A stretch of DNA of 64,000 nt from Aporhodopirellula rubra (GCF_014192335.1 NZ_JACHXU010000004.1:248001-312000); one strand, 5' to 3'. Counted from the stretch's first letter, positions 10,828 through 20,037 are shown. Notes: generated by a model from the letters alone, not told the origin. Numbers and translations: made by a program.

Positions 10828-11838
10828 CTAGGCCATCACCAAATACGACGTGTAGCCGACAAATCCGATCAAGAACATCACACCTTCCCAACGCGAAATC
10901 CGGCTCCCCGTGTAGAAAATCAGCAAACACGCCACCGCCACAATCACCATCACCGGCATATCAAACCGAATTGCCGCGTCACTGACCGGCACCCCGTCCG
11001 GGGCGACGAGAGACGACACCCCCAACACGCACGCTAGGTTAAACAGATTGCTGCCGACGACGTTGCCCACGGCGATTTCACGTTCGCCCCGCACGCTCGC
11101 CACCACCGACGTGACGACTTCGGGCAACGACGTCCCCGCAGCCACGATCGTCAGGCCGATCACCAGTTCGCTCACGCCCAACCGGGTCGCAACGGCCACC
11201 GCACCATCTACCAACCATTTCGACCCAAACCCCAACAACACCAACCCCACGATCACCAAAACGATGGGCAGAACCAGTCCAATATAGAATTCATTCCCGC
11301 TCGCCTTTCCTCTCTCGCCCGCACCTCGATCGTCGGAACCTCGATCGCCGGCTGCCAATTCCTCTCGGACCGTGGCCGCTTCCAACTTTGATATCCGAAT
11401 ACAGATCGCGATATATCCCAAAAGCATGGCGAACAAAATTCCGCCATCGAGCCTCCCCACCAGACCATCGCTCGCGAGCAACCACGCCAATAAAGAAACA
11501 CCTACCATCAACGGCACGTCAAATCGAATCAGCCGACTCGACACAACCAACGGCGTGATCAATGAAGAGACCCCGAGAATGAACAACACATTAAAAATGT
11601 TGCTGCCCACAACATTCCCCACGGCCACATCGGCGGCGCCAGACATTGCCGCCTGCAAACTGACGCCGAGTTCCGGTGCACTCGTCCCGAACGCAACCAC
11701 GGTCAGCCCAATGACGAGCGGAGGGATACTCAAGACCGCGGCGATCGTCGAGGCACCGCGCACCAAAACCTCGCCACCGATCGTCAATGAAACAAGACCG
11801 ACTGCGATCAAAACCCAAGACTGAAGTTGTTCGTTCAT
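10828..11838 (-). CDS. Sodium/calcium exchanger family protein (YrbG-like)
   Basis: A 336-residue integral membrane antiporter of the Ca2+:cation antiporter superfamily. The two inverted alpha repeats are easy to see: each holds a G-T-S-x-P-E motif followed by an A-V-G-N-V-V-G-S-N-[IL]-F-N segment, and these form the ion-binding site in the family. An acidic and Gly-rich cytoplasmic loop lies between the halves, near residues 155-175. About ten hydrophobic helices are expected. Members exchange Na+ (or H+) for Ca2+ across the inner membrane. It is upstream of the PKS on the same strand, but 418 bases away, so I do not think the two are functionally linked. The start is an ATG that leads straight into the first helix. 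Confidence 0.9.
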   Translation of the reverse strand: MNEQLQSWVLIAVGLVSLTIGGEVLVRGASTIAAVLSIPPLVIGLTVVAFGTSAPELGVSLQAAMSGAADVAVGNVVGSNIFNVLFILGVSSLITPLVVSSRLIRFDVPLMVGVSLLAWLLASDGLVGRLDGGILFAMLLGYIAICIRISKLEAATVREELAAGDRGSDDRGAGERGKASGNEFYIGLVLPIVLVIVGLVLLGFGSKWLVDGAVAVATRLGVSELVIGLTIVAAGTSLPEVVTSVVASVRGEREIAVGNVVGSNLFNLACVLGVSSLVAPDGVPVSDAAIRFDMPVMVIVAVACLLIFYTGSRISRWEGVMFLIGFVGYTSYLVMA

Positions 11839-12153
11839 GCATGACTCAAAAATGTCGGTTCGCCCAAACGTGCAAACCGACGAACATTAGAAAAGCGACA
11901 CCTTCGCTGGCTGAGGGATGATCACCATTCTATCACTCGGGCTCCTCCGGCACGTCATCATCACAACGCGCCGGCACGCCCCTCACGACGCGTCGGCACG
12001 CGTCAACGGCCCGCCCCGCCGACATGACGAACGCGAGCCAACTTAATGGAGCTAAATACCACGCTCGACCGAATGAGATGCCAACACTCGTCGGCAGCGG
12101 AATTCGATTCCAACTAGCATCTCAAACGATCCAGCGTAGCGACCTGGACGACC
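11839..12153. other. Intergenic region, no gene seen
   Basis: A 315-base gap upstream of the exchanger gene. It contains short repeats of the type GCGxxGGCACGCC near 11950-12005 but no coding frame, RNA or clear hairpin that I can support. Confidence 0.4.
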
Positions 12154-12786
12154 CTACGCTGCTACTCGCGGCGTTGAACCTGGAGATATTGAACCTGGCG
12201 ATACCGAACCTGATCGTGTGGGATCCGACTGCAGGTCTCGCGCAGTCACCATGTCGCCAACAGGGAACGGAAAGATGCCTGGCGTGAAGTCGATCGGCAC
12301 ACTGCATCGCGGTGGATCGATTCGGTTGAGTTTCCAGTCCCAACGCCGCCAAAAACTCAGACCGTTCGCCCATTGACCGATCGCGCTACGAATTCGCTCC
12401 GCGCCCGGGTGCTCGGCATCTTTGAGTTCATGGAGGATATCCAACCCGCCGCTGGGCAATCCCACCAACATCAACGCGGTTGCGTAGTTAACCTTCAAAG
12501 TGTCATCGACCTCGGGCTTCAAGATCGTCGTGCCCGCAGACACCGACATCCCTCGAAAAAGATTCACGGCATCGGCCGCTTTGCCCATCCTCAACGCACA
12601 AACGGCCATCGCGTGCAGCAAGACAGGAGTGCGAGGAAGAACACGCATCGCGTCATAAGCCGCAGCGTAGTTCTCCTTCTGTATCAGCCCGATAACTCGT
12701 TTCGGAACGTCACCCTCTTGCTCAGTTCCCTTTGCCGCCGATGGGTTCTGACGCGTCGATCGTTTTTCATTCTTGGTTGTTGACAT
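12154..12786 (-). CDS. Hypothetical protein with TPR-like helical hairpins
   Basis: A 210-residue soluble protein with a charged, low-complexity N-terminus (about 25 residues) and then alpha-helical repeats of tetratricopeptide character around residues 30-135 (pairs such as NYAAAYDAMRVLP and LLHAMAVCALRMGKAADAVNLF). The C-terminus is Pro/Ser-rich with a repeated SPGS motif. There is no signal peptide or catalytic motif. It looks like the short planctomycete proteins that hold one or two TPR units and probably mediate protein contacts. Its partner cannot be told from the neighbours. The ATG start fits the reading frame; no strong ribosome binding site is seen. Confidence 0.7.
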   Translation of the reverse strand: MSTTKNEKRSTRQNPSAAKGTEQEGDVPKRVIGLIQKENYAAAYDAMRVLPRTPVLLHAMAVCALRMGKAADAVNLFRGMSVSAGTTILKPEVDDTLKVNYATALMLVGLPSGGLDILHELKDAEHPGAERIRSAIGQWANGLSFWRRWDWKLNRIDPPRCSVPIDFTPGIFPFPVGDMVTARDLQSDPTRSGSVSPGSISPGSTPRVAA

Positions 12787-12881
12787 TCAATATCTCTCGT
12801 AAATACGGACCGGTATCGAAGACACCGACCGAAAGGGAAGTTGCAGATAAGCACAGAATTCGATTTCAAATCGATTTCGAC

Positions 12882-13238
12882 TTAAATTTGCAAACGCACC
12901 CCTAGCGAAACGAGAGAAGCCCAGTCGCTCGCGCCGGCCCCCGAAAGGTTCGATGCCAGAAATCGCGTCCATGAACCACCGATACTGTCCGAACCGACAA
13001 AGATTCCGGTGAGCTTTGGTTCGAACTTGTCACCCGATGTCGCCTGCCATCGAAGCATTGACTCCGCGTGCATCGTAGGCGAATCAATCGCATCGGCTGC
13101 CGAGCAAGCCTGGGTCTTGTCGAGATTCGCGACCGCTTCGGCCGACGTTTTGAGAACGTTCAGCCCAATGCCTACGACGACACCCCAGAGCAAAAGCCCT
13201 TGGAAGAAGAAGCCAACGAGGTGTCGGCGAGGGTGCAT
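12882..13238 (-). CDS. Small hypothetical membrane-anchored protein
   Basis: A 118-residue protein with a positively charged start and one hydrophobic helix at about residues 8-28 (VGFFFQGLLLWGVVVGIGL), which could be an uncleaved anchor or signal. An extracytoplasmic tail of about 85 residues, rich in Ser and Ala, follows. I chose the ATG at 13238, which has an AAGGA about 12 bases upstream, over an in-frame start 26 codons earlier that lacks one. No family is recognised. It stands alone between the TPR protein and the DUF2721 gene, all on the minus strand. Confidence 0.5.
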   Translation of the reverse strand: MHPRRHLVGFFFQGLLLWGVVVGIGLNVLKTSAEAVANLDKTQACSAADAIDSPTMHAESMLRWQATSGDKFEPKLTGIFVGSDSIGGSWTRFLASNLSGAGASDWASLVSLGVRLQI

Positions 13239-13410
13239 CGTGATGGGTTTTCCTTGCGAAGAATATCTGGATAGCAGTATTCGATCACTCCTACCAAATG
13301 TCAAGAGATTTTGCACGCATTTGGATCCAATGGGAAACGCATTGGACTTACCGTTCTCGACGCCCTCCCTGCCACGCTCCCCCTTTTCCCATCTCCTATT
13401 TCTCCGTGCC

Positions 13411-13800
13411 TTATTTTTCCATGTCTCCCAACTGCAAATTCAACGCTCCGATGGACATCCGAATTTCCCAGAGCGACATCGCCAAGGATCCGACCATCAA
13501 AATCAGGCTGAGTCCGAAGACGCCCTTTCCGATCGCGATCTGCCCGGCAAACAACAACCCCATGCAAATCGTGCACGACAGCAAACTGGCAACGCCGAGG
13601 GTCTGCATATCGCGGATCAAATGCACGCGTTTTCGCAAGTTCACAATTTGAGCCGCCGCAACCGGGTCCGACGTCTCCAGGTACTCGCGGTGCAACGAAC
13701 GAATCACCGTCGCAAGAGCCAAGAAGCGATTCGTGTACGCCAACAAGAGCAACGAGATCGTCGAAAACAGAAGCGCCGGAGTAGTAAGATCAATCGACAT
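13411..13800 (-). CDS. DUF2721 family membrane protein
   Basis: About 129 residues with three predicted transmembrane helices. The N-terminal helix carries the family signature (TTPALLFSTISLLLLAYTNR), a charged cytoplasmic stretch with R-L-H-R-E-Y-L follows, and two close hydrophobic helices lie near residues 65-115. DUF2721 proteins are small inner-membrane proteins of unknown function that are widespread in bacteria. I chose the ATG at 13800 because the conserved part begins there; a GTG 33 bases upstream is possible. Nothing in the context suggests a role. Confidence 0.75.
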   Translation of the reverse strand: MSIDLTTPALLFSTISLLLLAYTNRFLALATVIRSLHREYLETSDPVAAAQIVNLRKRVHLIRDMQTLGVASLLSCTICMGLLFAGQIAIGKGVFGLSLILMVGSLAMSLWEIRMSIGALNLQLGDMEK

Positions 13801-13982
13801 GGCAACAGAACCGTAGACGTGAGATGGGTTCACCGCAGCGAAATCTCGGCCACGATGAGTTCGAACCGAACATCACTCCATTAAACCGCCGCACTTCCAA
13901 ATTGATAAGTTACCCTGGTCGACGCGATCGCCCACACGTGTCAACAGCCAACCATGTCCGATGCGTTTTACGCACCGTCAGC

Positions 13983-14933
13983 TCACCCATTTCCGATCGA
14001 CCGCTCATCGCGAACCGATCCTGGATCATAACGACCGACGGGCAACCACAACCAGACCTTCTCGCAGTACTCGCGATAGCCGTCCGTGAATCGCTCACGC
14101 AAATCCCTTTCCTCGATCGGACGGACGAACAGGTGCCAAACGACGGCGCCACACAAGGAATACGCGATCACCGAAACGCTGCCGAGAAACCATCCCACCG
14201 CCATTCCCTGCAGAATCCCGGCCAACGCCATCGGATTGCGCACGAATCGATACGGCCCGGCGACGACCAACCTCGGCGCCGTCGCGGTCGGCAATGGCGT
14301 CCCCAGTCCAACCGTCGCCATCGTGTATCCGCTCCATCCACCCAACGCAGACGCGGTTACAAACATCGACATTGCAAGCCAGGACTGGCCCGCGTGTTGA
14401 AAACCATCGAGACCGATCCTGCGTTCGACTTCGACAATCCCTTTGGGAACGATCCAAAGAAAGACACACCAAAAACCGAAAGTTTGCGTGAACGTCCATG
14501 CGAGTGCCGTTCTCCTGTTCATCGGTGTCACTCGAATCGTCGCTGGCGTTTGAGTCGCGTGACCATAGATGGTCGCCATCGCGAACGTCACCCCCGCCAT
14601 GCTGACCATCATAGCCGACGCCAACCACGCATCATTGACCAGCACACTGACTCCGATGCAGTACAACGTGGGATAACAAATCGCGATCGCGAGTGCCCAC
14701 ACCACAGTCGTTGCCCAGTTCCTTTGCTGGGCGACGGCTTCGGCGACCACGAGGGAACCTCCGATCAGCAACACCAGATCACTGAGCCAAAACCCGAGCA
14801 GCGAACCCTCGGGCCAACCTTCCGGTTGAAACCACTGAACACTACCGGGCACCAACACGAGCAGCCCCCACCACGCCAACACGCCGATCGCCTGGACAAT
14901 GAAATAACTCGCTACAATTTTTCTTGCATTCAT
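13983..14933 (-). CDS. Isoprenylcysteine/phospholipid methyltransferase-like membrane protein
   Basis: A 316-residue polytopic membrane protein with about seven hydrophobic segments. The C-terminal third carries the conserved core of the ICMT/PEMT/NnrU methyltransferases: G-P-Y-R-F-V-R-N-P-M near residue 225, then an E-E-R-D-L-x-x-x-F-x-x-x-Y-x-x-Y motif and a W-L-P close to the end. These parts bind S-adenosylmethionine at the membrane interface in the family. Bacterial members methylate lipids or small molecules, usually with unknown substrate. The N-terminal 180 residues form an extra membrane domain longer than in minimal ICMT proteins. The gene is read against the neighbouring nucleotidyltransferase gene, and their starts lie close together. 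Confidence 0.75.
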   Translation of the reverse strand: MNARKIVASYFIVQAIGVLAWWGLLVLVPGSVQWFQPEGWPEGSLLGFWLSDLVLLIGGSLVVAEAVAQQRNWATTVVWALAIAICYPTLYCIGVSVLVNDAWLASAMMVSMAGVTFAMATIYGHATQTPATIRVTPMNRRTALAWTFTQTFGFWCVFLWIVPKGIVEVERRIGLDGFQHAGQSWLAMSMFVTASALGGWSGYTMATVGLGTPLPTATAPRLVVAGPYRFVRNPMALAGILQGMAVGWFLGSVSVIAYSLCGAVVWHLFVRPIEERDLRERFTDGYREYCEKVWLWLPVGRYDPGSVRDERSIGNG

Positions 14934-14987
14934 GCCATCGATCGTAACCGCAAACGCTCACCTCGATCCAACACTGACAACAAAGCA

Positions 14988-15932
14988 TTGATTCACAACA
15001 ACTCTCTGCCGCTGATCTACTCCGTCGGAACGCAAGTGGTTACGAAAAAGGATGTCAACGCGTCGAACGACCGAATCGCCCATCCCGCCGGCGCCGTTGG
15101 CGTGATCGTTCGATCGCCCGTTGACCGTAAACACGCCTACCGAGTCCGTTTCAATGACGGATTCGAAGCACCGATTCAGCACGATCAAATCATCCGCTTA
15201 TCGGAATTCAAAAGCGTGCATGCCAATGCGAACGAATCCCCGTTGGCCAGTGCGGGACTTTACGATCGAGTGATCTATCGATGCGTGATCGGATCGCGTG
15301 CCTACGGTCTCGACCACGACGAGTCCGACACCGATCGTCGAGGCGTCTACCTGCCACCCGCGTCACTGCATTGGTCGCTCTACGGAGTCCCCGAACAACT
15401 CGAAAACGACGAGACACAGGAAGTCTACTGGGAGCTACAAAAGTTCATGGTGCTCGCGTTAAAGGCGAACCCCAATGTGCTCGAGTGCCTCTATTCTCCC
15501 ATCGTCGAAAACGTCACGCCTCTCGGCGAAGAACTGCTCGCGATGAGAGACGTGTTCCTTTCGAAACTCGTCTTTCAAACCTATTCCGGCTACGTTGCCT
15601 CGCAGTTCAAAAAGATGCAAACCGACATCCGCAACCAAGGTCGCGTGAAGTGGAAACACGTCATGCATCTGATACGTTTACTGATTTCGGGGACGCATGT
15701 CCTTACCGAATGCACCGTCAACGTTGACGCGGGCGAACACCGCGATCGGTTGCTGACCATCCGATGTGGCGAGATGCCCTTCGCCGTTGCCGACCAGTGG
15801 CGAAACGAATTGCAGATTCAGTTCGAGTCCGCATTCCAGCAAACCCGACTTCCTGAACGACCGGACTACGAACGGGTCAACGCATTCCTGATCGAGGCTC
15901 GCCGTCGAGCACTGGAGAACGAACTACCGTGA
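14988..15932 (+). CDS. RlaP-like nucleotidyltransferase with N-terminal SH3-like segment
   Basis: About 314 residues of the DNA polymerase beta superfamily nucleotidyltransferases (RlaP type, predicted in RNA repair). The catalytic pattern is G102-S103-x-x-Y-G followed by S-D114-x-D116, which supplies the metal-binding acids. The first 70 residues (VGTQVV, then AGAVGVIVRSPVD and YRVRFNDG) look like a small SH3-like barrel. The open frame extends far upstream, but there it is antisense to the methyltransferase gene, so that part is rejected. The start is uncertain: a TTG at 14988 is used here, and a CTG at 15012 or GTG at 15036 are alternatives. The stop overlaps the GTG start of the second nucleotidyltransferase by four bases, which indicates translational coupling. 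Confidence 0.75.
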   Translation: MIHNNSLPLIYSVGTQVVTKKDVNASNDRIAHPAGAVGVIVRSPVDRKHAYRVRFNDGFEAPIQHDQIIRLSEFKSVHANANESPLASAGLYDRVIYRCVIGSRAYGLDHDESDTDRRGVYLPPASLHWSLYGVPEQLENDETQEVYWELQKFMVLALKANPNVLECLYSPIVENVTPLGEELLAMRDVFLSKLVFQTYSGYVASQFKKMQTDIRNQGRVKWKHVMHLIRLLISGTHVLTECTVNVDAGEHRDRLLTIRCGEMPFAVADQWRNELQIQFESAFQQTRLPERPDYERVNAFLIEARRRALENELP

Positions 15933-16690
15933 TCAACCACGACCAAATGATGACTCACGTGCGGACGCATCCGTTCCCGCTCGTGTTCGCGACGATCAGT
16001 GGCGCGCACCTTTATGGATTCCCGTCGCCCGATTCCGACTTCGATCTCCGTGGCACACACCTCCTGCCGCTCGAGATGGTGGTCGGATTGGAGGACGGCC
16101 GGCAAACACAGGAAAAGGAAGGCATCTACGATGGGCTCGAAATCGATCTCGTCACACATGACGTGAAGAAGTTTTTCACGCTGATGCTCCGACGCAACGG
16201 ATACGTGCTCGAACAAGTCTTTTCACCGCTAGTGGTATTCACCACTCCCGAACACGACGAACTCAAAGCGATTGCCACTGATTGCATTACCCGCCATCAC
16301 GCGCATCACTACCTGGGTTTCGCCGTGACTCAGTGGAAACTGTTCAGCAAAGAGTCACCTCCCAAAGTGAAACCGCTGCTCTACGTTTATCGCGTGCTGC
16401 TGACAGGCATCCACTTAATGAAGACGGGCGTCGTCGAAGCCAACCTCGTGAAGCTGAACGAGGACGCGAAACTGCCTTACCTCGATGAGCTGATCGCAAT
16501 GAAGCTCGAAGGGCCCGAGAAAGGCACGCTCGAGTCCGCCGATCTTGCGTTTCATGAATCGGAATACGCGAGACTGACCGGTGAACTCGAATCCGCCTAT
16601 GCCGCATCACCGCTGCCGGAGATGCCATCGAGCCGTGACGCGCTCAATGACCTGCTGGTGCGACTACGGCTGAGTCAAGGATCCGCGTGA
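15929..16690 (+). CDS. Second RlaP-like nucleotidyltransferase
   Basis: A 253-residue paralogue of the preceding enzyme, beginning with GTG inside the upstream stop codon (GTGA overlap). The catalytic segment reads S24-G25-A-H-L-Y-G with D37 and D39, so the usual G-S pair is reversed to S-G while both acids remain. The rest is alpha-helical and matches the helical region of the first protein only loosely. The two probably act together, either as a heterodimer or on related substrates. RlaP-type enzymes are predicted to add nucleotides to RNA ends in repair, but no RNA ligase is within the window. Confidence 0.75.
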   Translation: MINHDQMMTHVRTHPFPLVFATISGAHLYGFPSPDSDFDLRGTHLLPLEMVVGLEDGRQTQEKEGIYDGLEIDLVTHDVKKFFTLMLRRNGYVLEQVFSPLVVFTTPEHDELKAIATDCITRHHAHHYLGFAVTQWKLFSKESPPKVKPLLYVYRVLLTGIHLMKTGVVEANLVKLNEDAKLPYLDELIAMKLEGPEKGTLESADLAFHESEYARLTGELESAYAASPLPEMPSSRDALNDLLVRLRLSQGSA

Positions 16691-16705
16691 GTACGTGAGA
16701 CGTGC

Positions 16706-17539
16706 TCACGCGCCCTTGGGCAGGCGTGATTGGAAGTCCATCCAAAAGGCACGTTCGCTTTCGTATCGCCGCGGGTCCATCGTGTTCTTGAAATAGTCGA
16801 GGTACTCGATCCATTCCCGCGCCGCGTTCGAATACGAATAACCTTCTTCGAGCATCGGGTTTCTGAACTCGGGGTCGCCCGGCTCGACTTGGTGCGAAAA
16901 CGTGCCGTCCGAGTTGAGGTGAATGTTGGCAAGCAACACGGGCATCTTCATGTGAAGCACGTGCAGTGATTTATCAATCTCCGACATTCCCGCGGTCGCA
17001 TCCTCGAACGCGTCGGCGACTTCTTTCGGCGTCGTGCTGTCAGGGAAACGAATCCCATACGCGAGCCCCGACTGGGTCAACCCGTCACGATTCAGGTCGA
17101 CTTGAGCGGCCGGTGGAATCAACAGATTCAACGCCCCCTCCTCTGACAACGAATTCACGTCGATTGAGTTGGCGAGCCAATGCACGTTCTGGACGGTTTT
17201 CAGTTCATCCTTTGACAACGTGTTCAGAAACGATTTGGGATCGGCGTAGCCACCCTCGCGATACGCGCGATCAATCACCGCGGCGAACTTGCCACCGAGT
17301 TCCGCGGGTGTCTCGGCACTTCGATAGCGGCCAACCCGCTCGAGTTGATACCAACCGTCCCACGAATCCTGGACCTGCTCCTCCAAGGGGACGTTGGACT
17401 CGATCGGTGCGGCCGATTCGTAGCCTTGCTTTCCGACCGATTCAAGGACGGCACTGAACACACTTTGAATTTCTTGCTGTTCTTCAAATCGACGCTGTTG
17501 CAGCGGACTGCGAGTTTGCGAAACATCACCAATTTGCAT
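16706..17539 (-). CDS. Hypothetical protein, planctomycete-type
   Basis: A 277-residue soluble protein without signal peptide or membrane helix. It is rich in acidic residues and predicted helices, with a segment at about 150-165 (DLNRDGLTQSG) that resembles a single calcium-binding or dockerin-like loop. The N-terminal 15 residues are polar and Gln-rich (SPLQQRRFEEQQ), which recalls the starts of secretion or flagellar-rod accessory proteins. I do not recognise a family and infer no function. It is convergent with the nucleotidyltransferase pair; the two stops are 15 bases apart. Confidence 0.65.
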   Translation of the reverse strand: MQIGDVSQTRSPLQQRRFEEQQEIQSVFSAVLESVGKQGYESAAPIESNVPLEEQVQDSWDGWYQLERVGRYRSAETPAELGGKFAAVIDRAYREGGYADPKSFLNTLSKDELKTVQNVHWLANSIDVNSLSEEGALNLLIPPAAQVDLNRDGLTQSGLAYGIRFPDSTTPKEVADAFEDATAGMSEIDKSLHVLHMKMPVLLANIHLNSDGTFSHQVEPGDPEFRNPMLEEGYSYSNAAREWIEYLDYFKNTMDPRRYESERAFWMDFQSRLPKGA

Positions 17540-17712
17540 CTGCTCGATCGCCCCCTGCGGATAACACCCCGCCCACGTGGATCACCACCCGCACTCGTTA
17601 TAATCCGAACACCTGCTATCCCTTTTCGGCAATTGCCCCCCGTTGGATTAAGAAAACACGACAAAGCGATCCGGCAAACCAGGCTTCGCGACATGAACAA
17701 CCGGCCACCCTC

Positions 17713-18177
17713 ATGATGATTCGAACGTTCACTCCCCACGACGCGGCAGAGTGCCTGGCGTTGTTTCGACACACGATTCGCGAAATTAACCGGCGTGATT
17801 ACTCACCCGCCCAAATCAACGCATGGGCTTCCGATGACATTTCCCTCGACGCGTGGGCAAAACGTTTCGAAGGACGAATCGCCTACGTCGCCACGCATGC
17901 CGGCGCCATTGTCGGATTCACCGACATGACCGAAGCAGGAAACCTCGACCGCTTGTTCGTTTCCGCCGATTTCCAGCGACAAGGGATCGCTCGTCAATTG
18001 GTTCTGAAACTCATCGAAAACGCCACCGAATGGGATTGCGACGGCATCACCACCGAAGCGAGCATTACCGCCAAACCTTTCTTCGAATCGATGGGATTCA
18101 CCGTCATCCAGGAACAGTCCGTACAGTGCCGCGGCATAGCGTTAACCAATTTCGAGATGCGATTACCCATCGGTTGA
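17713..18177 (+). CDS. GNAT family N-acetyltransferase (YafP-like)
   Basis: A 154-residue single-domain acetyltransferase. The N-terminal strand and helix (IRTFTPHDAAECLALF) are followed by the family's YSPAQINAWA segment. The acetyl-CoA pyrophosphate loop is V-S-A-D-F-Q-R-Q-G-I-A-R near residue 90, and the C-terminal F-F-E-S-M-G-F motif is present. Relatives include YafP-type enzymes whose small-molecule substrates are mostly unknown. Two adjacent ATG codons are possible starts. It is on the plus strand, about 120 bases upstream of the esterase gene. Confidence 0.82.
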   Translation: MMIRTFTPHDAAECLALFRHTIREINRRDYSPAQINAWASDDISLDAWAKRFEGRIAYVATHAGAIVGFTDMTEAGNLDRLFVSADFQRQGIARQLVLKLIENATEWDCDGITTEASITAKPFFESMGFTVIQEQSVQCRGIALTNFEMRLPIG

Positions 18178-18298
18178 CCCCCTGCATGACTCGCCAATGC
18201 AAACGAACACGTCCGCTGCAACGAAACTCATGCGGAATTTCAGTGTTGGATACAATAAGCCAAAGCCAACACCCCCCGAAACGAATCGAGCGAAACGA

Positions 18299-19501
18299 AT
18301 GCATTGGTCACCCATCCTCATCGCGACACTGATCGCTGCCACGGTAACGGTAACCCACGAGTCACAGGCGCAAACACCTTCTCGCCCGTTAAGAAACGCA
18401 CTCGCCAATCGACGAGGACTCGACGGAGTCACGATTCACCGCGATATCCCCTACGTCAAAAACGGACACGATCGCCAAAAGCTCGATCTCTACGTGCCGG
18501 AATCCACCGAGCCCTTACCATTGATCATTTGGATCCACGGCGGGGGATGGCAGGGCGGTAGCAAAGACGGCTGTCCACCGCTTCGTGCCGGCTACGCGAC
18601 CAAAGGCTACGCCGTCGCCAGTATCGGATACCGACTCAGCGGCCACGCGAAGTTCCCGGCACAAATCGAAGATTGCAAATCCGCGATCCGTTGGCTCCGT
18701 GCTCACGCGAAAGATCACGGCCTCGATCCTGACCGCTTCGGAGCGTGGGGAAGTTCCGCGGGTGGCCACCTAGTCGCGTTGGTCGGCACGAGCGGCGATG
18801 TGGATGAATTCGAGGCCGGCGAATTACTCAATCATTCCAGCCGTGTGCAGGCGGTCTGCGATTACTACGGCCCCACAGATCTGAATGCCTTCGTCGTCGC
18901 GCCTGGTTACGAACGCCACGCATCAGCGGATTCACCCGAGTCAAAATTGATTGGTGGCACTGTTTCAGAACACCCCGAGATCGCCAATAAGATCAACCCG
19001 ATCACGTTCGTCAGCAAAGATGATCCGCCATTCCTGATCGTTCATGGAGACAAAGACGGCACCGTCCCGGTCAACCAAAGCGAACTCTTGTTTGAATCGC
19101 TTAAGAAAACAGGTGTCCCGGTTCACTTCCACACAATCCATGGCGCCGGCCACGGAGGCCCCGCGTTCAACGAGCCCATCATTGCCGACATGGTGAACGA
19201 CTTTTTTGATGCAAAGCTCAAGGGAAACACAGCCGAGGCTACCGCTGCAGAGGCAACCCAATCTGAAAACACGGCCAGCGTGACCGAGTCGCCTCGACGC
19301 GCCGAAACGCGACCGCAAGGTGGCATGCTGCAATGGGACAACGTTGTCTCACGCCAGGACAGTGACAAGGATGGCAAAATCAGTGAAGAAGAATTTCGCG
19401 GCCCCGCACCTTTGTTCCAACGTCTCGACCAAGACCGTGATGGTTACATCACCCGGCGCGAACACGAGCGATTGCTGGAATCCCGAAGACGAAACGATTA
19501 A
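18299..19501 (+). CDS. Secreted alpha/beta-hydrolase (BD-FAE-like esterase) with two C-terminal EF-hands
   Basis: About 400 residues. A signal peptide (MHWSPILIATLIAATVTVT...) is followed by an esterase/lipase fold: oxyanion motif H80-G-G-G, nucleophile S153 in G-S-S-A-G, acid near D250 or D252 (HGDKDG) and H284 in HGAGHGG. A linker rich in Ala, Thr and Glu (305-340) leads to two EF-hand loops, near 353-364 (DSDKDGKISEEE) and 376-388 (DQDRDGYITRRE). The fold is that of carbohydrate-ester or feruloyl-type esterases common in planctomycetes. The EF-hands suggest calcium-dependent stability or attachment. The start was placed at the ATG that begins the signal peptide, 34 codons inside the longer open frame. 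Confidence 0.88.
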   Translation: MHWSPILIATLIAATVTVTHESQAQTPSRPLRNALANRRGLDGVTIHRDIPYVKNGHDRQKLDLYVPESTEPLPLIIWIHGGGWQGGSKDGCPPLRAGYATKGYAVASIGYRLSGHAKFPAQIEDCKSAIRWLRAHAKDHGLDPDRFGAWGSSAGGHLVALVGTSGDVDEFEAGELLNHSSRVQAVCDYYGPTDLNAFVVAPGYERHASADSPESKLIGGTVSEHPEIANKINPITFVSKDDPPFLIVHGDKDGTVPVNQSELLFESLKKTGVPVHFHTIHGAGHGGPAFNEPIIADMVNDFFDAKLKGNTAEATAAEATQSENTASVTESPRRAETRPQGGMLQWDNVVSRQDSDKDGKISEEEFRGPAPLFQRLDQDRDGYITRREHERLLESRRRND

Positions 19502-19650
19502 AGCACCTCAAACGATGATGTGCTCAAGCCCGGCAGCTGGATTCGCTCGAGTTCAGGTTCCCGATGCAAGGCGACATCGGCTGCGGCTCTTGAGAACTTG
19601 CTCTCGTGATCGCGGGATCCGAACCGGTGCTCACATGGTGCACGCCTCGC

Positions 19651-20037
19651 TCATTCGAACTCGATGAGCACCTGCCCGGCTTTCACCGGATCGCCTGCCG
19701 CACGATTGATCTTGGCGATTTTCCCTGCAATGGGTGCCGTGATCACCGTTTCCATCTTCATCGCTTCGAGCACCATGAGTGTCTCGTCAGCGTCAATCGC
19801 TTGGCCCGGCTCGGCATCGACGCGGATCACCAGACCGGAAATCGGACTTCGGCAGACCTTGGATTCGTCCTCCACCTTTTCGTCAACGCCGCCCGATGCA
19901 ACTGCGGCAGGCGCCGCCACAACAGGTGCCTGGTAAGTACCGCTCGGAGGAACGAAACCGGGTTGAGGCTGTTCCGGAGCCGCCACATCGACTTCGACCT
20001 CATACGTCTCGCCGTCGACCTTGATAGTAAATTTCAT
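19651..20037 (-). CDS. Biotin carboxyl carrier subunit (transcarboxylase 1.3S-like)
   Basis: A 128-residue carrier. The N-terminal strand part (MKFTIKVDGETYEVEV) is joined by a Pro/Ala-rich linker (20-50) to a biotinyl domain with E-A-M-K94-M, in which K94 is the biotin attachment site. It shuttles carboxyl groups between the carboxyltransferase subunits encoded upstream. It is the last gene of a minus-strand operon (5S, 12S, small subunit, carrier), with 11 bases to the gene before it. I used the ATG at 20037, where the conserved N-terminus begins. Confidence 0.92.
   Translation of the reverse strand: MKFTIKVDGETYEVEVDVAAPEQPQPGFVPPSGTYQAPVVAAPAAVASGGVDEKVEDESKVCRSPISGLVIRVDAEPGQAIDADETLMVLEAMKMETVITAPIAGKIAKINRAAGDPVKAGQVLIEFE

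Noticed and set aside
10433..10930. A 165-codon minus frame between the PKS and exchanger genes
   Set aside because: It overlaps the end of the exchanger gene and has no hydrophobic or domain pattern to support it.
13824..14987. The N-terminal 388 codons of the long open frame that contains the first nucleotidyltransferase
   Set aside because: This part runs antisense to the membrane methyltransferase gene, is rich in Arg, His and Pro as expected for a shadow frame, and has no family features.
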